From the NCBI GenBank assembly GCA_029213265.1, contig JARGNG010000049.1, forward strand, positions 1 to 32,536: a DNA stretch of 32,536 nt, given 5' to 3'. The notes under the pieces are model-generated. The model saw only the letters and a program-made list of their open reading frames with translations, was not told where the DNA came from and ran no database searches. Within the stretch, counting starts at the first letter, position 1. Each line of letters begins with the position of its first letter. This document shows positions 1-8,413 of the stretch, in pieces. Made by a program: the position numbers and the translations under genes. The stretch comes from Verrucomicrobiales bacterium. GTDB lineage: Bacteria > Verrucomicrobiota > Verrucomicrobiia > Verrucomicrobiales > DEV007.

Positions 1-19
1 ATCATTAAGAAATCTTAAG

Positions 20-55
20 CGGTTGCCAAAACGGTTGCCAAAACGGTTGCCAAAA
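20..55. repeat. Three perfect tandem copies of a 12-bp unit
   Basis: The unit CGGTTGCCAAAA occurs three times head to tail with no mismatch. A related string, TTGCCAAA, recurs at about 237-244, just outside the tRNA gene. The array lies on the 3' side of the minus-strand tRNA-Arg, a common place for integrated elements to sit, but no integrase or duplicated tRNA end is visible here. Its role is unknown. It is too short and lacks the spacers needed for a CRISPR array. Confidence 0.85.
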
Positions 56-129
56 ATACCCCCTTTTTGGGGACTTTGGCGGACACCGGCGGAATTTCCG
101 GAATTTGGCTGAGGGAGACCTACCCCTTT

Positions 130-157
130 AAAAACCAATGGTTTCGACGTGAAACCA
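130..157 (-). terminator. Probable intrinsic terminator of the tRNA-Arg gene
   Basis: Read on the minus strand, TGGTTTC and GAAACCA form a perfect 7-bp stem around a 5-nt loop (139-157). TTGG and then five T follow (complement of 130-134). The hairpin starts one base past the encoded CCA end of the tRNA, so it would end the transcript right after the tRNA. The stem has moderate GC content, which is the main weakness. Confidence 0.6.
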
Positions 158-158
158 G

Positions 159-235
159 TGGCACACCCGTAGGGATTCGAACCCCAAACCTCCTGATCCG
201 TAGTCAAGCGCTCTATCCAGTTGAGCTACGGGTGC
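159..235 (-). tRNA. tRNA-Arg, anticodon ACG, CCA encoded
   Basis: The minus strand folds into a full cloverleaf. The acceptor stem is GCACCCG with CGGGTGT (one G-T pair at the end). The D arm begins GCTC and closes with GAGC. The anticodon stem is CTTGA/TCAGG around the loop CTACGGA, which gives anticodon ACG. The T arm is TGGGG TTCGAAT CCCTA. The discriminator base is G and the CCA end is encoded (complement of TGG at 159-161). It would read CGN arginine codons, with A34 presumably deaminated to inosine. Confidence 0.95.
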
Positions 236-388
236 GTTGCCAAAGGCAAAAGCTCAACCCTCCCGGATCGAGCGAGCGGTAATGTCCGCAGTTTCCAGGC
301 TTTTACAAGGGAAAATTACATCCGGTTTTCACTGCTGCTGGTCGCTTGCCTGTTCCGGATTTCTGAGGTTCGTTGTTTTTGACCTGCT

Positions 389-829
389 ATGAACACTTCC
401 CGTCGCACCCCTCCCATTTTCACCGCTGTTCACATCGTTTGCGCAATTCTCTTTGGCGCCTTCGCCTGGCTGCAGCGAAATGACATTGATCCGGAAATTT
501 ACTACAAATCTTCCAGTCTCGATGCAACGCTCTGGTTTGTGTTCTATCTCCTCATTGCGGTTCTTTTTGTTATCGCCATCTTCCGTCCCCTTCCCCGCTG
601 GCTCTTGATCGTATCGATTCTCGCCTGCCTCGTTGAAATGGTCATGACCGGCCCCGGTCTGGTGGAAAATCTTTTCGGGGATAGGGAATTTACGATGACG
701 CAGGTGAGCATGTCTGCGGAGGATCCACGGGTGGAGCTTTCAAGAGAATTCTTTGGAGCCGTGATCGCTTTCGCCGGGGTTCTTTTCCTGTTTCTCCGGA
801 ACGAAAAAACGAGTTCGAAACAGGGTTGA
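389..829 (+). CDS. Small integral membrane protein, TMEM220-like
   Basis: This 146-residue protein has about four hydrophobic segments, at roughly residues 10-28, 46-66, 70-90 and 120-137. The string WLQRNDIDPEIYY after the first segment resembles the short N-D-x-D-P motif of the TMEM220 family of small membrane proteins, which has no established biochemical role. The last loop carries MTGPGL and then a charged stretch with EDPRVELSREFFG, which also fits that family. No Shine-Dalgarno sequence precedes the ATG. The PrsW-type protease gene begins 33 bp downstream on the same strand, so the two may be cotranscribed. The family assignment is by motif only and moderately sure; being a membrane protein is clear. 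Confidence 0.65.
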   Translation: MNTSRRTPPIFTAVHIVCAILFGAFAWLQRNDIDPEIYYKSSSLDATLWFVFYLLIAVLFVIAIFRPLPRWLLIVSILACLVEMVMTGPGLVENLFGDREFTMTQVSMSAEDPRVELSREFFGAVIAFAGVLFLFLRNEKTSSKQG

Positions 830-862
830 GTCAACGACTGAACCCTGTTGTATCGTTCCGCT

Positions 863-2110
863 ATGCCGCTTCCCCCCCGCTACCTGATCGCCCGAAAATC
901 GCGCGAAAGGGCCTTTCTCCTCCGCACCTCGATCTGGATCGTAGGGATCTCCGTGGTCCTCAGCCTGCTCCTCACCGTGCTCATTCCGAAGCCGGAACGT
1001 GCGGCGGACCTGTCTCTGGAGGATCTGGAAGAACTCGTCACGAAGATGACGGTATCCCTTCACCAGAGTGAAGAGAAGGAGGCTGTCATGGATGCCTGGA
1101 AGGCGCTGGATCGCGAAAAGGTTCTGAGCTTGTTTGAGGAAGAGCACTACCGGGATGCCTTCACTCCGAATGAGCGTCTCGCGATCCGAACCGACATTCG
1201 CGATTTCAAGGGGCTCGCGGTCGACACGGCACTGAGAGAATGGAGACTTCTAATTTCTCCCTACACCATTCCCGCCATCTTCACGGCAGCGATCTGGTTT
1301 CTGATCCTGATGCCTTTCTGGGAGATAACCCGAACACGAATGATCGCCTGCTTCGTCGCCTTCGTGCTGGGAATTGTCAGCGCCGGACTGACGATCTATG
1401 CCTTCATGCTGCAGGAGCGGATGCAGGGCTTCGTCGAAAATCCGAACGACTCCATGCTGACTCAGTTCATCTACTGGATCGCCGGAGTCGCCTTGCGGGA
1501 GGAAACGCTGAAACTGCTCTGCTTTGTTCCGGTCGCGATCTGGGCTTCGCGACGAAAGAACGATGTCGAAGGAATGATCCTCGCGGCGATGGTGGGACTG
1601 GGATTTGCGTTCCAGGAGAACATCGGATATTTCTCGCGCGGGTTGGACGACTACCAGTCGGTGAGCCGTCTCGTTTCCGCCAATCCCCTGCACTTCTGTG
1701 TGACGGGCCTGACCGGATTCTACTTCTACCGAATGCTGGTTCGAAAGTTTCACGGGATGGAGGAATTTCTCTTCAGTTTCATCGCCGTCGTCGTCGTGCA
1801 CGGGATCTACAATGCCATGATCTCGATGCCTGCCCTGAACGGGATGGGCTTCTTCAGCATGCTTCTGGTAGCCGGGCTCGCGTATCAGTTTTTTGATCCG
1901 CTCCGCTCCAAAATGGATGTGGTGGGCTCAGGCCAACGCGTTTCTCCACTCGGAGTTTTCGTGCTCGGGATCGCTTCGATGACCTGCGTGATCCTCGTTT
2001 ACTCTGCGACCTACCTGCCCTTTTCCGACGCACTCGCGAACTTTCTCTATGGCATCGGCAGCACCATTCCGATCGCCTTTGCTTTCATCAATCGCTTTCG
2101 GGAATTGTAG
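863..2110 (+). CDS. PrsW-family intramembrane metalloprotease
   Basis: The 415-residue protein has eight or nine hydrophobic segments. It carries the conserved blocks of the PrsW/CPBP-related intramembrane proteases: REETLKLL at about residues 212-219 (E-E-x-x-K), FQENIGYF at about 250-257, HFCVTG at about 276 and VHGIYNA near 312-318. The glutamates and histidines of these blocks are expected to bind the catalytic metal. PrsW in Bacillus cleaves an anti-sigma factor within the membrane; no anti-sigma gene is visible here, so the substrate is unknown. A soluble loop of about 90 residues follows the first membrane segment. I chose the ATG at 863; a TTG five codons upstream keeps the same frame. 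The 3' end overlaps the convergent deacetylase gene by 23 bp. Confidence 0.8.
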   Translation: MPLPPRYLIARKSRERAFLLRTSIWIVGISVVLSLLLTVLIPKPERAADLSLEDLEELVTKMTVSLHQSEEKEAVMDAWKALDREKVLSLFEEEHYRDAFTPNERLAIRTDIRDFKGLAVDTALREWRLLISPYTIPAIFTAAIWFLILMPFWEITRTRMIACFVAFVLGIVSAGLTIYAFMLQERMQGFVENPNDSMLTQFIYWIAGVALREETLKLLCFVPVAIWASRRKNDVEGMILAAMVGLGFAFQENIGYFSRGLDDYQSVSRLVSANPLHFCVTGLTGFYFYRMLVRKFHGMEEFLFSFIAVVVVHGIYNAMISMPALNGMGFFSMLLVAGLAYQFFDPLRSKMDVVGSGQRVSPLGVFVLGIASMTCVILVYSATYLPFSDALANFLYGIGSTIPIAFAFINRFREL

Positions 2111-2900
2111 CCGGCCGCTGCAGGCAATACGTCTCGACGCCCGTCTTTTTGATAAAGTCTTCTGCGGCTCCTCCGGCGAACTTTGCGAACAGGCCCAGCT
2201 GGGAGGCATGACAGGAAAGTGCTTTCCACCGTGGCTCCTGATGTCCGGAAACATCGAGAGCAAGGAAGGCAGGGTCGTCGAGATTGAGCAGTCGCGGCAT
2301 AGGATGATTCGGATGGCGGGCCAGAAACGAAATCCACGACGCCTGCGGACAATGCCTCATCGCCAGAGCCGTCGCGCGATGAATCAGGAGATGCCCCGGG
2401 TGCCAGTATTCTCCACTGCTTCCGTGGGAGATCACGAGGTCGGCGTCCTCCAGCCAGGGGAGAATTTGCGAACTGAGATCTGCCGCAGAAACATCGGGGG
2501 CGTAGACCCGAAATCCTTTTGCCATCGGATCAAGGTGATCGAGAAATTCCACGGTCTCCACTCCGAGCGCTTCGCAGGAACGCCGCATTTCCTCCTCCCT
2601 TACGGGGCCGAGTTCCTCCCGGGTCACACCACCGGTGGGCCCGCCTTCCCCACGTGTTAGGCACAGGACCCGGACCGTAGCACCCTTTCCGATCAATTCA
2701 CAGAGAAGCCCGGAGCAGAAAGTCTCGTCATCGGGATGGGCCACGACGGCTACGACCTGGTCGCATTTTCCCAACTCCTCGACGGAGCGGGCTTTCGGCT
2801 GGTCGTCAAAGGACTTCCGGGAGCGGCAAAAGTCGCGCCACTTTTTCCGGTAGAAAACCGGATCACCCAATCGCTGCCAGATTTTTCGAAGGACTTGCAT
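2088..2900 (-). CDS. PIG-L/LmbE-family deacetylase
   Basis: This is a zinc-dependent N-acetyl-sugar deacetylase homologue of about 270 residues. The signature AHPDDE lies at about residues 54-59, and a second zinc-ligand region follows as WHPGHLLIH; both are standard for the PIG-L family. Family members remove acetyl groups from GlcNAc-linked substrates. As the last gene of the polysaccharide operon it probably deacetylates a sugar or repeat unit made by the upstream enzymes, which is inference. The start is uncertain. The ATG at 2900 overlaps the end of the GT4 gene by 38 bp; an ATG at 2954 would add 18 residues and overlap by 92 bp. Either way translation is likely coupled to the GT4 gene. 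There is no signal peptide, so it should act in the cytoplasm. Confidence 0.85.
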   Translation of the reverse strand: MQVLRKIWQRLGDPVFYRKKWRDFCRSRKSFDDQPKARSVEELGKCDQVVAVVAHPDDETFCSGLLCELIGKGATVRVLCLTRGEGGPTGGVTREELGPVREEEMRRSCEALGVETVEFLDHLDPMAKGFRVYAPDVSAADLSSQILPWLEDADLVISHGSSGEYWHPGHLLIHRATALAMRHCPQASWISFLARHPNHPMPRLLNLDDPAFLALDVSGHQEPRWKALSCHASQLGLFAKFAGGAAEDFIKKTGVETYCLQRPATIPESD

Positions 2901-4086
2901 CAGAAGCTGGTGAAGCGCCCGCCACCGTACGATCACCGGAAAAGCGTAGCACATGTTCGCGAAGTTCCCGCATAAAGACGTCAGGGCCGAATCGATCCAT
3001 TTCCCCTGCAAGGCGAGAGCGGAATTCGGCTGCTTTGTCAGGGTAATCGAGAACAGCGACAATCTTTTCGACCGCATCCTCTTCGGTAGCAAATTGCAAT
3101 TCCGGAAACGGAACAATCTCGCCGGCTCCCCCGGTGTCCGGAACAAACGGAACACATCCCATCGAGGCCATCTCCGCGACGGCAATGCCGAAGGCCTCGA
3201 TCCGGCAGCCGTGAATCGCATAAGTCATCGAGGCGAGAACCTCCTGCTTCTTCTTCAGCGTCAGAAACCCTTCCGGGACGATCCAGTCTTTCTCCGTAAT
3301 CAGCCCTCCGATTTTCCGGCTGTATTCGGAATCATCGAGGCTTCCAATCAACCGGAGAGTCACGGGAAATCCCCGCTCACGAACCGCCTCAAGGATTGCG
3401 ATCATACGCTCGATTTCCTTTTCCGGAACGACCCGTCCGAGACAGGCGAATCCGAGCGGATCGCGAACGGCATCGGTGGGTGCCTGCGGTAAAATGACAG
3501 GAGGATAGATCACCGGTGCCCCGGGAATTCCAAAATTCTCTTCAAGCTGCCCCACGCACCATTGCGAATTCGCGAGGGTGAGATCCCTACGATCCCGAAG
3601 GGGGCGTTTGCGAATTCCCACAAGTGCAGAACCCCATAGATAAGCACGTCGAAGAAAGGTCTCCTGATGGCAGAACCGACTTTCCCCGTGGATGTAGAGC
3701 CGCTTCCGCATTTCCTCGCTGAAGCTGAAATCGCCGATCAGCTGGATTCCCGGACGCCCGAAATCAACCGGATTGTAGGAACTGACGCAAAGATCAAAGC
3801 GCCCCGCAATGCGATGGCAAAAACGCTCGAACCAGCGGAGTTGGGCCGCGACCAGTTTTCGCGCATTGTCGACTGTGGGCAGTCGCCGAGCGCGGATCAG
3901 TTGGATTTTCCCGGGGTCGACCGAACTTCCGTAGGCTTCGTTCAGCTCGTCCCAATCCATCAGGGAAGCCGTTGCGAAGGTGACCTTATAATCATCCTGC
4001 AAGGCTTGCAGGGTCCACACCGCGGTGGCTTCGGAACCTCCGCGCCCCATCCAGGGGTGGGTCACGAGAATGGATGGTTTACTCAT
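2863..4086 (-). CDS. Glycosyltransferase family 4
   Basis: This is a 407-residue cytoplasmic GT-B-fold glycosyltransferase. The N-terminus has the glycine-rich loop GRGGSEA at about residues 14-20, where acceptor or phosphate binding occurs in this fold. The C-terminal half carries LGRVVPEKEIERMI and the E-x7-E donor-binding motif within EAFGIAVAEMAS near residues 297-308. These identify a retaining GT4 enzyme using a nucleotide sugar; the sugar cannot be told from sequence. The gene overlaps the GT2 gene upstream by 4 bp (ATGA) and the deacetylase downstream by 38 bp or more, so it belongs to the exopolysaccharide operon. The last 25 residues are rich in Ala, Ser and Pro and look like a disordered tail. 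Confidence 0.88.
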   Translation of the reverse strand: MSKPSILVTHPWMGRGGSEATAVWTLQALQDDYKVTFATASLMDWDELNEAYGSSVDPGKIQLIRARRLPTVDNARKLVAAQLRWFERFCHRIAGRFDLCVSSYNPVDFGRPGIQLIGDFSFSEEMRKRLYIHGESRFCHQETFLRRAYLWGSALVGIRKRPLRDRRDLTLANSQWCVGQLEENFGIPGAPVIYPPVILPQAPTDAVRDPLGFACLGRVVPEKEIERMIAILEAVRERGFPVTLRLIGSLDDSEYSRKIGGLITEKDWIVPEGFLTLKKKQEVLASMTYAIHGCRIEAFGIAVAEMASMGCVPFVPDTGGAGEIVPFPELQFATEEDAVEKIVAVLDYPDKAAEFRSRLAGEMDRFGPDVFMRELREHVLRFSGDRTVAGASPASDASPSKNLAAIG

Positions 4087-5345
4087 CGTTCAGCAGCTGT
4101 TTCAGGCTCCGACACATTGGAATCTGCGGCAACCCGTTTCGTCGGTTCCCAAACACTGTTTTGCCCTCCCCGGAGAAAAGCGCAGAAGCCGAAGAACAAG
4201 GCAACATTCATCGCATAGAAATAGCGAAGGAACCGAGTGGGCTTGCAATGGAAGCGCGGAGCAATGCGGCTCATCCCGTAGTCGAATCCGGCAATGAGAA
4301 AGCTCATCCCCATTCCGGCAAACGCGAAGGCCAGAATCGGCTCTACCAAGGCTACCATGAGCGAAGAAGCCGTCGCTCCGATCAGGAGAAGTGGACCGGT
4401 CCAGCGGAGGCCTTTGTGAGACCAGAAAGCAAAACTCGTCGCAGGCCCGCCATTCCAGGGCAGGTAGAAGTTCCAGAAGTGCTTCAAGTTTTGAAAATTC
4501 CCCGTGGCGATGCGCCTCTTTCTTCGAAATTCTTCGGCGATGTCCGTCGATACGGACTCGTAGCAAACCGCCTCCAAATCGACGATCGCTTCATGGCCGG
4601 ATTCGAGGCAGGTCATCGTCTGGTAGTAGTCGTCGACAATGTAGGATTCGGGAACCGGCTGAAACAACCTGGCTCGAAGTGCGTAGCAAGCACCAAAAGC
4701 ACCCATCATATTTCCCCAGAGAACACCTTCAAGGAACTTAGTTCGGTTTTCCTGGCCGACATAGGCCTCCTCCTGATCACCGATCCCATCGTGCTCAAGT
4801 TCGGCATCCATGATGCCCGCTCCGACGAGGCCGACTTCGGGACGTTTAAAATGGCGGACCATATTTCGCAGGGACTCAGGAGCCCAGGCAACATTGGCGT
4901 CGCAAAAGAGAAAAGCGGCGGTTTCCGGATTCTCGAGGACCTTTCGGGCACAGATGGCGAGTTGATTGATGATTCGAATTTTCCCGTTCCGCCCTCCGAA
5001 TACCGTAAGATGCAATTCGGGATGCTCTTTCTGGAAGCGCGCGATGATCTCGTGGCTCCGGTCTGTCGATCCATCAGACCCGATCCAGACCCGCAGCTTT
5101 CCTAGGGGATAGTCCGATTCCAGAATGCTCTGCAATGTCGTTTCGAGGACGGACTCCTCGTTGTACACGGCCATGAGAACGGCCACTTCGGGAAATTCGG
5201 AGTCCTCTTCGAAGCGACTTTTGGGAAGTTCTTTACCACGCCCCAGCCACTTCAAAAGAAGGGGGTAGATTGCGTAGGTGTGAGCAAGCAACCCTGTGCA
5301 AAGCAGAAAGAGGAAGCCCGAAACGCAGAGAAAGAAAGACTCCAT
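4083..5345 (-). CDS. Membrane-bound glycosyltransferase family 2
   Basis: The protein has 420 residues: an N-terminal membrane segment (about residues 5-28), a GT-A catalytic domain, and two or three membrane segments after about residue 315. Catalytic-domain landmarks are MAVYNEE (58-64), GSDGSTD (89-95), the nucleotide-binding CDAN (148-151), VDDYY (237-241, catalytic base region) and the basic RRKRR (274-278) in place of the Q-x-x-R-W helix of processive enzymes. The layout resembles cellulose or hyaluronan synthase-like enzymes and related polysaccharide GT2 proteins. It probably adds a sugar at the cytoplasmic face of the inner membrane. Only 3 bp separate it from the polymerase gene upstream, and it overlaps the GT4 gene downstream. 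Substrate is not predictable. Confidence 0.88.
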   Translation of the reverse strand: MESFFLCVSGFLFLLCTGLLAHTYAIYPLLLKWLGRGKELPKSRFEEDSEFPEVAVLMAVYNEESVLETTLQSILESDYPLGKLRVWIGSDGSTDRSHEIIARFQKEHPELHLTVFGGRNGKIRIINQLAICARKVLENPETAAFLFCDANVAWAPESLRNMVRHFKRPEVGLVGAGIMDAELEHDGIGDQEEAYVGQENRTKFLEGVLWGNMMGAFGACYALRARLFQPVPESYIVDDYYQTMTCLESGHEAIVDLEAVCYESVSTDIAEEFRRKRRIATGNFQNLKHFWNFYLPWNGGPATSFAFWSHKGLRWTGPLLLIGATASSLMVALVEPILAFAFAGMGMSFLIAGFDYGMSRIAPRFHCKPTRFLRYFYAMNVALFFGFCAFLRGGQNSVWEPTKRVAADSNVSEPETAAER

Positions 5346-5348
5346 GGC

Positions 5349-6938
5349 TCAGTGTTGATTTTCCTCCGCAGGGTTTTGGTAGGAATAGCTACAACCAACG
5401 AGATGATGACCTCCACCACCTCCGCCGAAGGAGTTTCCCCTGACCTGGACCGGAGTCTCCGGCGTTTCGCTTTCCTCCTCTTCGAGTATGTCCGTGATGT
5501 CCTCGTCGATAATGACTTGAGGAGCGCTCTGCCCGATAGCCTCCCGATAGCCGAGATAGCAGGCGCGGTTGTAGAAAAACTGAGGCAGCGCCATCATGAA
5601 ACCGAACAACACTCCTGTGAACCGTTCATCAAAGGGATTTCGGGTGATGCTTTCACTGAGTGTTGCCCACATCGCAACGAAGGACAGAAACATGAGAAAG
5701 GAGTCCCAGGATCGGGCGCCCATCACGGTTCGCGAGTTGAGCCGCGCCGAATGCAGACTCATTCCCATAGGGAGGAAGAAGGCCAGCAGGGTCACTCCGA
5801 TCCCAATCCATCCGGTCGAAAAGAGAGTGTAGGTCCAGATACTGTGGCCCGCGCTGTAGATTTCATCGGGGAACTGGTGCCGGTTGTCTGGATAGACGAG
5901 GAAAAGTTCGGGATAGTAACTCTCATCCCAGTAGTAGGATGCACCGAGTCCCTTCCCGTATAGGAAACTGTGAGGCTCCCTTTTGAGGATATCCCACATT
6001 GCTTTGGCCTCCGCCTTTCGCATGAGAGAAGAAAGGTCCTCCGTCGTCGCGCCGCCTTCCCCGCGGTTGTCGAAAAATCGCTCATACCACCGATCCGCCA
6101 AAGTGGGCTGAGCAAGGGCCACCCCCAGCATTACGAAAACCATGGCCAAGCCCATCGCAATCAGCGGTCCGATTTTTTTAAAGGGGAAATGCAGATCGTA
6201 CATCCTCCACATCATGGCGAGAAGGAGACACCCACTCGCCATAATGAACGACACTCCAATGGGGAGAATCATGCTTCGGGTCACGGAAATCGCAGCGACA
6301 GCGAGCGGAATTCCGAAAATGGGCAGAATCCACCAGGTAAACTTCCGCCGGAGCAGGAAAGCGCAACCGACCCAGGCGAAAAGAAATCGCATCGAGGGAC
6401 TCAGGATTCCCATCCGAATTTCCGAAAGCGGGATCCCGGACGCTGTCGCGCCGAAAAAGAATCTCCAGCAAACATTGGCGATCGCGGCGAAGAGAAACCA
6501 CCGGACCGCTTCCCCCGGTCGCATTCCCACCGCTGAGACTATGAGCGTTACGTTCAAACCCAGGCCCACCAGCAGGAGGGGAATTGCGAGTCGCAGGACA
6601 CGGCCTGCCTCATTTCCCCACAGAAAAGAAACTACAATACTGAAGGCTGTGAACCCCCACCAGAGCAGAACAAGATAGACTCCGGGCCGAAGCAGCAAAT
6701 GCCGACATCCGAGAAGCGAGATCAACCCACCTGAAGCCACTGCCAAACCGAGGAAGGCATACTGAAACAGCGATCCGCCCGTCGATGCCGCTCCAAAACC
6801 AATGTCCGGGGCCTTGTAGTCAAAAACGAAGGAGAATAAAAACGCGACGAAAAGCAGACGAAAATACTTCAATGCCGGCTGCGGTGGCGCATCCAGTTCG
6901 GCACTGTCATTGCTGAAAGCTTTTTTCCAGAGATTCAC
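5349..6938 (-). CDS. O-antigen polymerase/ligase-like membrane protein (Wzy/WaaL type)
   Basis: This 529-residue protein has about eleven membrane segments. A large loop at roughly residues 285-375 contains DRWYERFF and YGKGLGASYYW. That layout, with a big periplasmic loop holding G-x-G near the C-terminal third, is typical of the O-antigen ligase/polymerase superfamily. It would join lipid-linked repeat units or ligate polymer. The start is a GTG at 6938, 4 bp after the stop of the sugar-transferase gene. The last 60 or so residues are unusual for the family: an acidic stretch (LEEEESE), then six glycines, two histidines and SYSY. In the operon it follows the initiating transferase and precedes two glycosyltransferases, the usual company of a Wzy polymerase. 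Confidence 0.8.
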   Translation of the reverse strand: MNLWKKAFSNDSAELDAPPQPALKYFRLLFVAFLFSFVFDYKAPDIGFGAASTGGSLFQYAFLGLAVASGGLISLLGCRHLLLRPGVYLVLLWWGFTAFSIVVSFLWGNEAGRVLRLAIPLLLVGLGLNVTLIVSAVGMRPGEAVRWFLFAAIANVCWRFFFGATASGIPLSEIRMGILSPSMRFLFAWVGCAFLLRRKFTWWILPIFGIPLAVAAISVTRSMILPIGVSFIMASGCLLLAMMWRMYDLHFPFKKIGPLIAMGLAMVFVMLGVALAQPTLADRWYERFFDNRGEGGATTEDLSSLMRKAEAKAMWDILKREPHSFLYGKGLGASYYWDESYYPELFLVYPDNRHQFPDEIYSAGHSIWTYTLFSTGWIGIGVTLLAFFLPMGMSLHSARLNSRTVMGARSWDSFLMFLSFVAMWATLSESITRNPFDERFTGVLFGFMMALPQFFYNRACYLGYREAIGQSAPQVIIDEDITDILEEEESETPETPVQVRGNSFGGGGGGHHLVGCSYSYQNPAEENQH

Positions 6939-6942
6939 AGCC

Positions 6943-8409
6943 CTAGCAGGCTCCTTCCCGTTTGATGAATGTCAGGGCCATGATCTGAAAATCGAAGATC
7001 ACGTTCCAGTTCTCGATGTAATGAAGGTCGTAGCGAACCCGCTCGGACAGGTCGGTGTCGCCGCGAAGTCCGTTCACCTGCGCCCAACCGGTGATGCCCG
7101 GTTTGATGTTGTGCCGCGCGTTGTAGTGAGGAATTTCCTCTTTGAAATCTTCGATCAATTCAGGACGCTCGGGGCGTGGTCCGACGAGGCTCATGTCGCC
7201 GTTCAGAACATTCCAGAACTGCGGTATCTCATCGACGTTCCACTTTCTCATGAAAGCGCCCACTTTGAGACAACGGGGATCATTTTTCACGGTCCACCCC
7301 ACTCCACCTTTCTCCGCGTTGAGCTTCATGCTACGGAGCTTGACCATGTCGAAGCACTTTCCATTCGCGCCGAGACGACGCTGGCGATAGAAAATCGGCC
7401 CCGGGCTTTCGCGGTAGATCATGATTCCGAAAATCGCGATCACGGGAGCCGCGAGAAGGCACCCGACCAGACCGCCCGCAATGTCTACAGCCCGCTTGAG
7501 CAACTGATTCAAAGTGGAATGGAGTGGCAATTTGGAAATTCCGAGAATGGGAATCCCTCCGACAGACTCAAGATGAAGCCCGCTCAAGAGAACCCGGAAG
7601 CAGGTCGGCACCAATTTGAACTCGACCATCTCCTTTTCACACACCGAAGCAATTTGCATGAGTCTGGCAGACTTGAGTCCATTGTCGGCGACAACGACGA
7701 TTTGGCAGACGCCCAGTTGGAGCAGTGCTTCGAGGCTTTCGTAGCTGCCCATCACAGGCATGTGGGAAGGAACCGGGATTTCGAATTCCCCGTCCGGCGG
7801 TGTAATGACTCCGACAATATCAAAGGGGCGATCTTCGGCTTGCGTAAACGTCTCGACCGCGTGTGCAAAGTCTTTGCTCCACCCGACGACGAGAGCCCGC
7901 TGTCGGAGGCTTTTTGAGTTTTCTTCCCGACTGATCACCCGCCAGAGAATGCCGCGCCAAAGTGGTAGAACCGTCAGCATCAGGGCCAGACCAACTCCGC
8001 AATAGACGCGGGAGATTGGCGGATCGAACTTCAAGAAAAGAGTCAAAGCCAGGTAGGCGAGGATCCACACCATAGAAGCCTTCACGATGCCACGCATCGT
8101 CTTGGTGATCGAAAGCAGGCTTTCCCGCGAGTAGACGTGGAAATTCACGAGCACGGCCATCATCAAGGCCACACCCAGTACGATGTGACCGAAGTAGTCC
8201 ATCATCACCATCGACTCCTCCGCTTTCACCCCTAAATTGGCGAGTGGCGTCTCGAACCGAATCCACTGCGCCGCGAGGAGAGCAAAGGTCACCGCCAGCA
8301 AATCGGTCACGAAGGCACCCACCACAAGGCGATGATAATTCGCCTTGGATGTGGAAGCCGTCTGCCGAAGCGGAAGTTGCTTCCCAATGCTGTGATGAGG
8401 ATTACTCAT
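6943..8409 (-). CDS. Undecaprenyl-phosphate sugar phosphotransferase (WcaJ/WbaP type)
   Basis: This initiating enzyme of polysaccharide synthesis moves a sugar-1-phosphate from a nucleotide sugar to undecaprenyl phosphate. The 488-residue chain has about four N-terminal membrane segments, a central Rossmann-like domain (QRALVVGWSKD), then the catalytic bacterial sugar-transferase domain. The latter shows the reentrant hydrophobic helix (RAVDIAGGLVGCLLAAPV), PGPIFYRQRR, KLRSM, the catalytic-region NVDEIPQFWNV, and VGPRPERPE. The C-terminus has KPGITGWAQVNG and ends in a conserved short helix. A length near 490 and the CoA-binding-like middle domain match the polyisoprenyl-phosphate hexose-1-phosphate transferase family. 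I chose the ATG at 8409; a TTG two codons upstream is possible. A hairpin lies directly before the start. Confidence 0.92.
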   Translation of the reverse strand: MSNPHHSIGKQLPLRQTASTSKANYHRLVVGAFVTDLLAVTFALLAAQWIRFETPLANLGVKAEESMVMMDYFGHIVLGVALMMAVLVNFHVYSRESLLSITKTMRGIVKASMVWILAYLALTLFLKFDPPISRVYCGVGLALMLTVLPLWRGILWRVISREENSKSLRQRALVVGWSKDFAHAVETFTQAEDRPFDIVGVITPPDGEFEIPVPSHMPVMGSYESLEALLQLGVCQIVVVADNGLKSARLMQIASVCEKEMVEFKLVPTCFRVLLSGLHLESVGGIPILGISKLPLHSTLNQLLKRAVDIAGGLVGCLLAAPVIAIFGIMIYRESPGPIFYRQRRLGANGKCFDMVKLRSMKLNAEKGGVGWTVKNDPRCLKVGAFMRKWNVDEIPQFWNVLNGDMSLVGPRPERPELIEDFKEEIPHYNARHNIKPGITGWAQVNGLRGDTDLSERVRYDLHYIENWNVIFDFQIMALTFIKREGAC

Positions 8410-8413
8410 TTTC

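Noticed and set aside
20..55. CRISPR array
   Set aside because: The three 12-bp units touch each other without spacers and are far too short.
67..282. Short plus-strand open frame near the tRNA
   Set aside because: It runs through the tRNA-Arg gene in antisense and through its terminator.
2901..3221. Longer deacetylase gene starting at 3221
   Set aside because: It would run 359 bp into the GT4 gene, and the added residues are low-complexity antisense-like sequence; starts at 2900 or 2954 fit better.
4074..5105. Plus-strand open frame of 343 codons
   Set aside because: Antisense to the GT2 gene, which has all its motifs.
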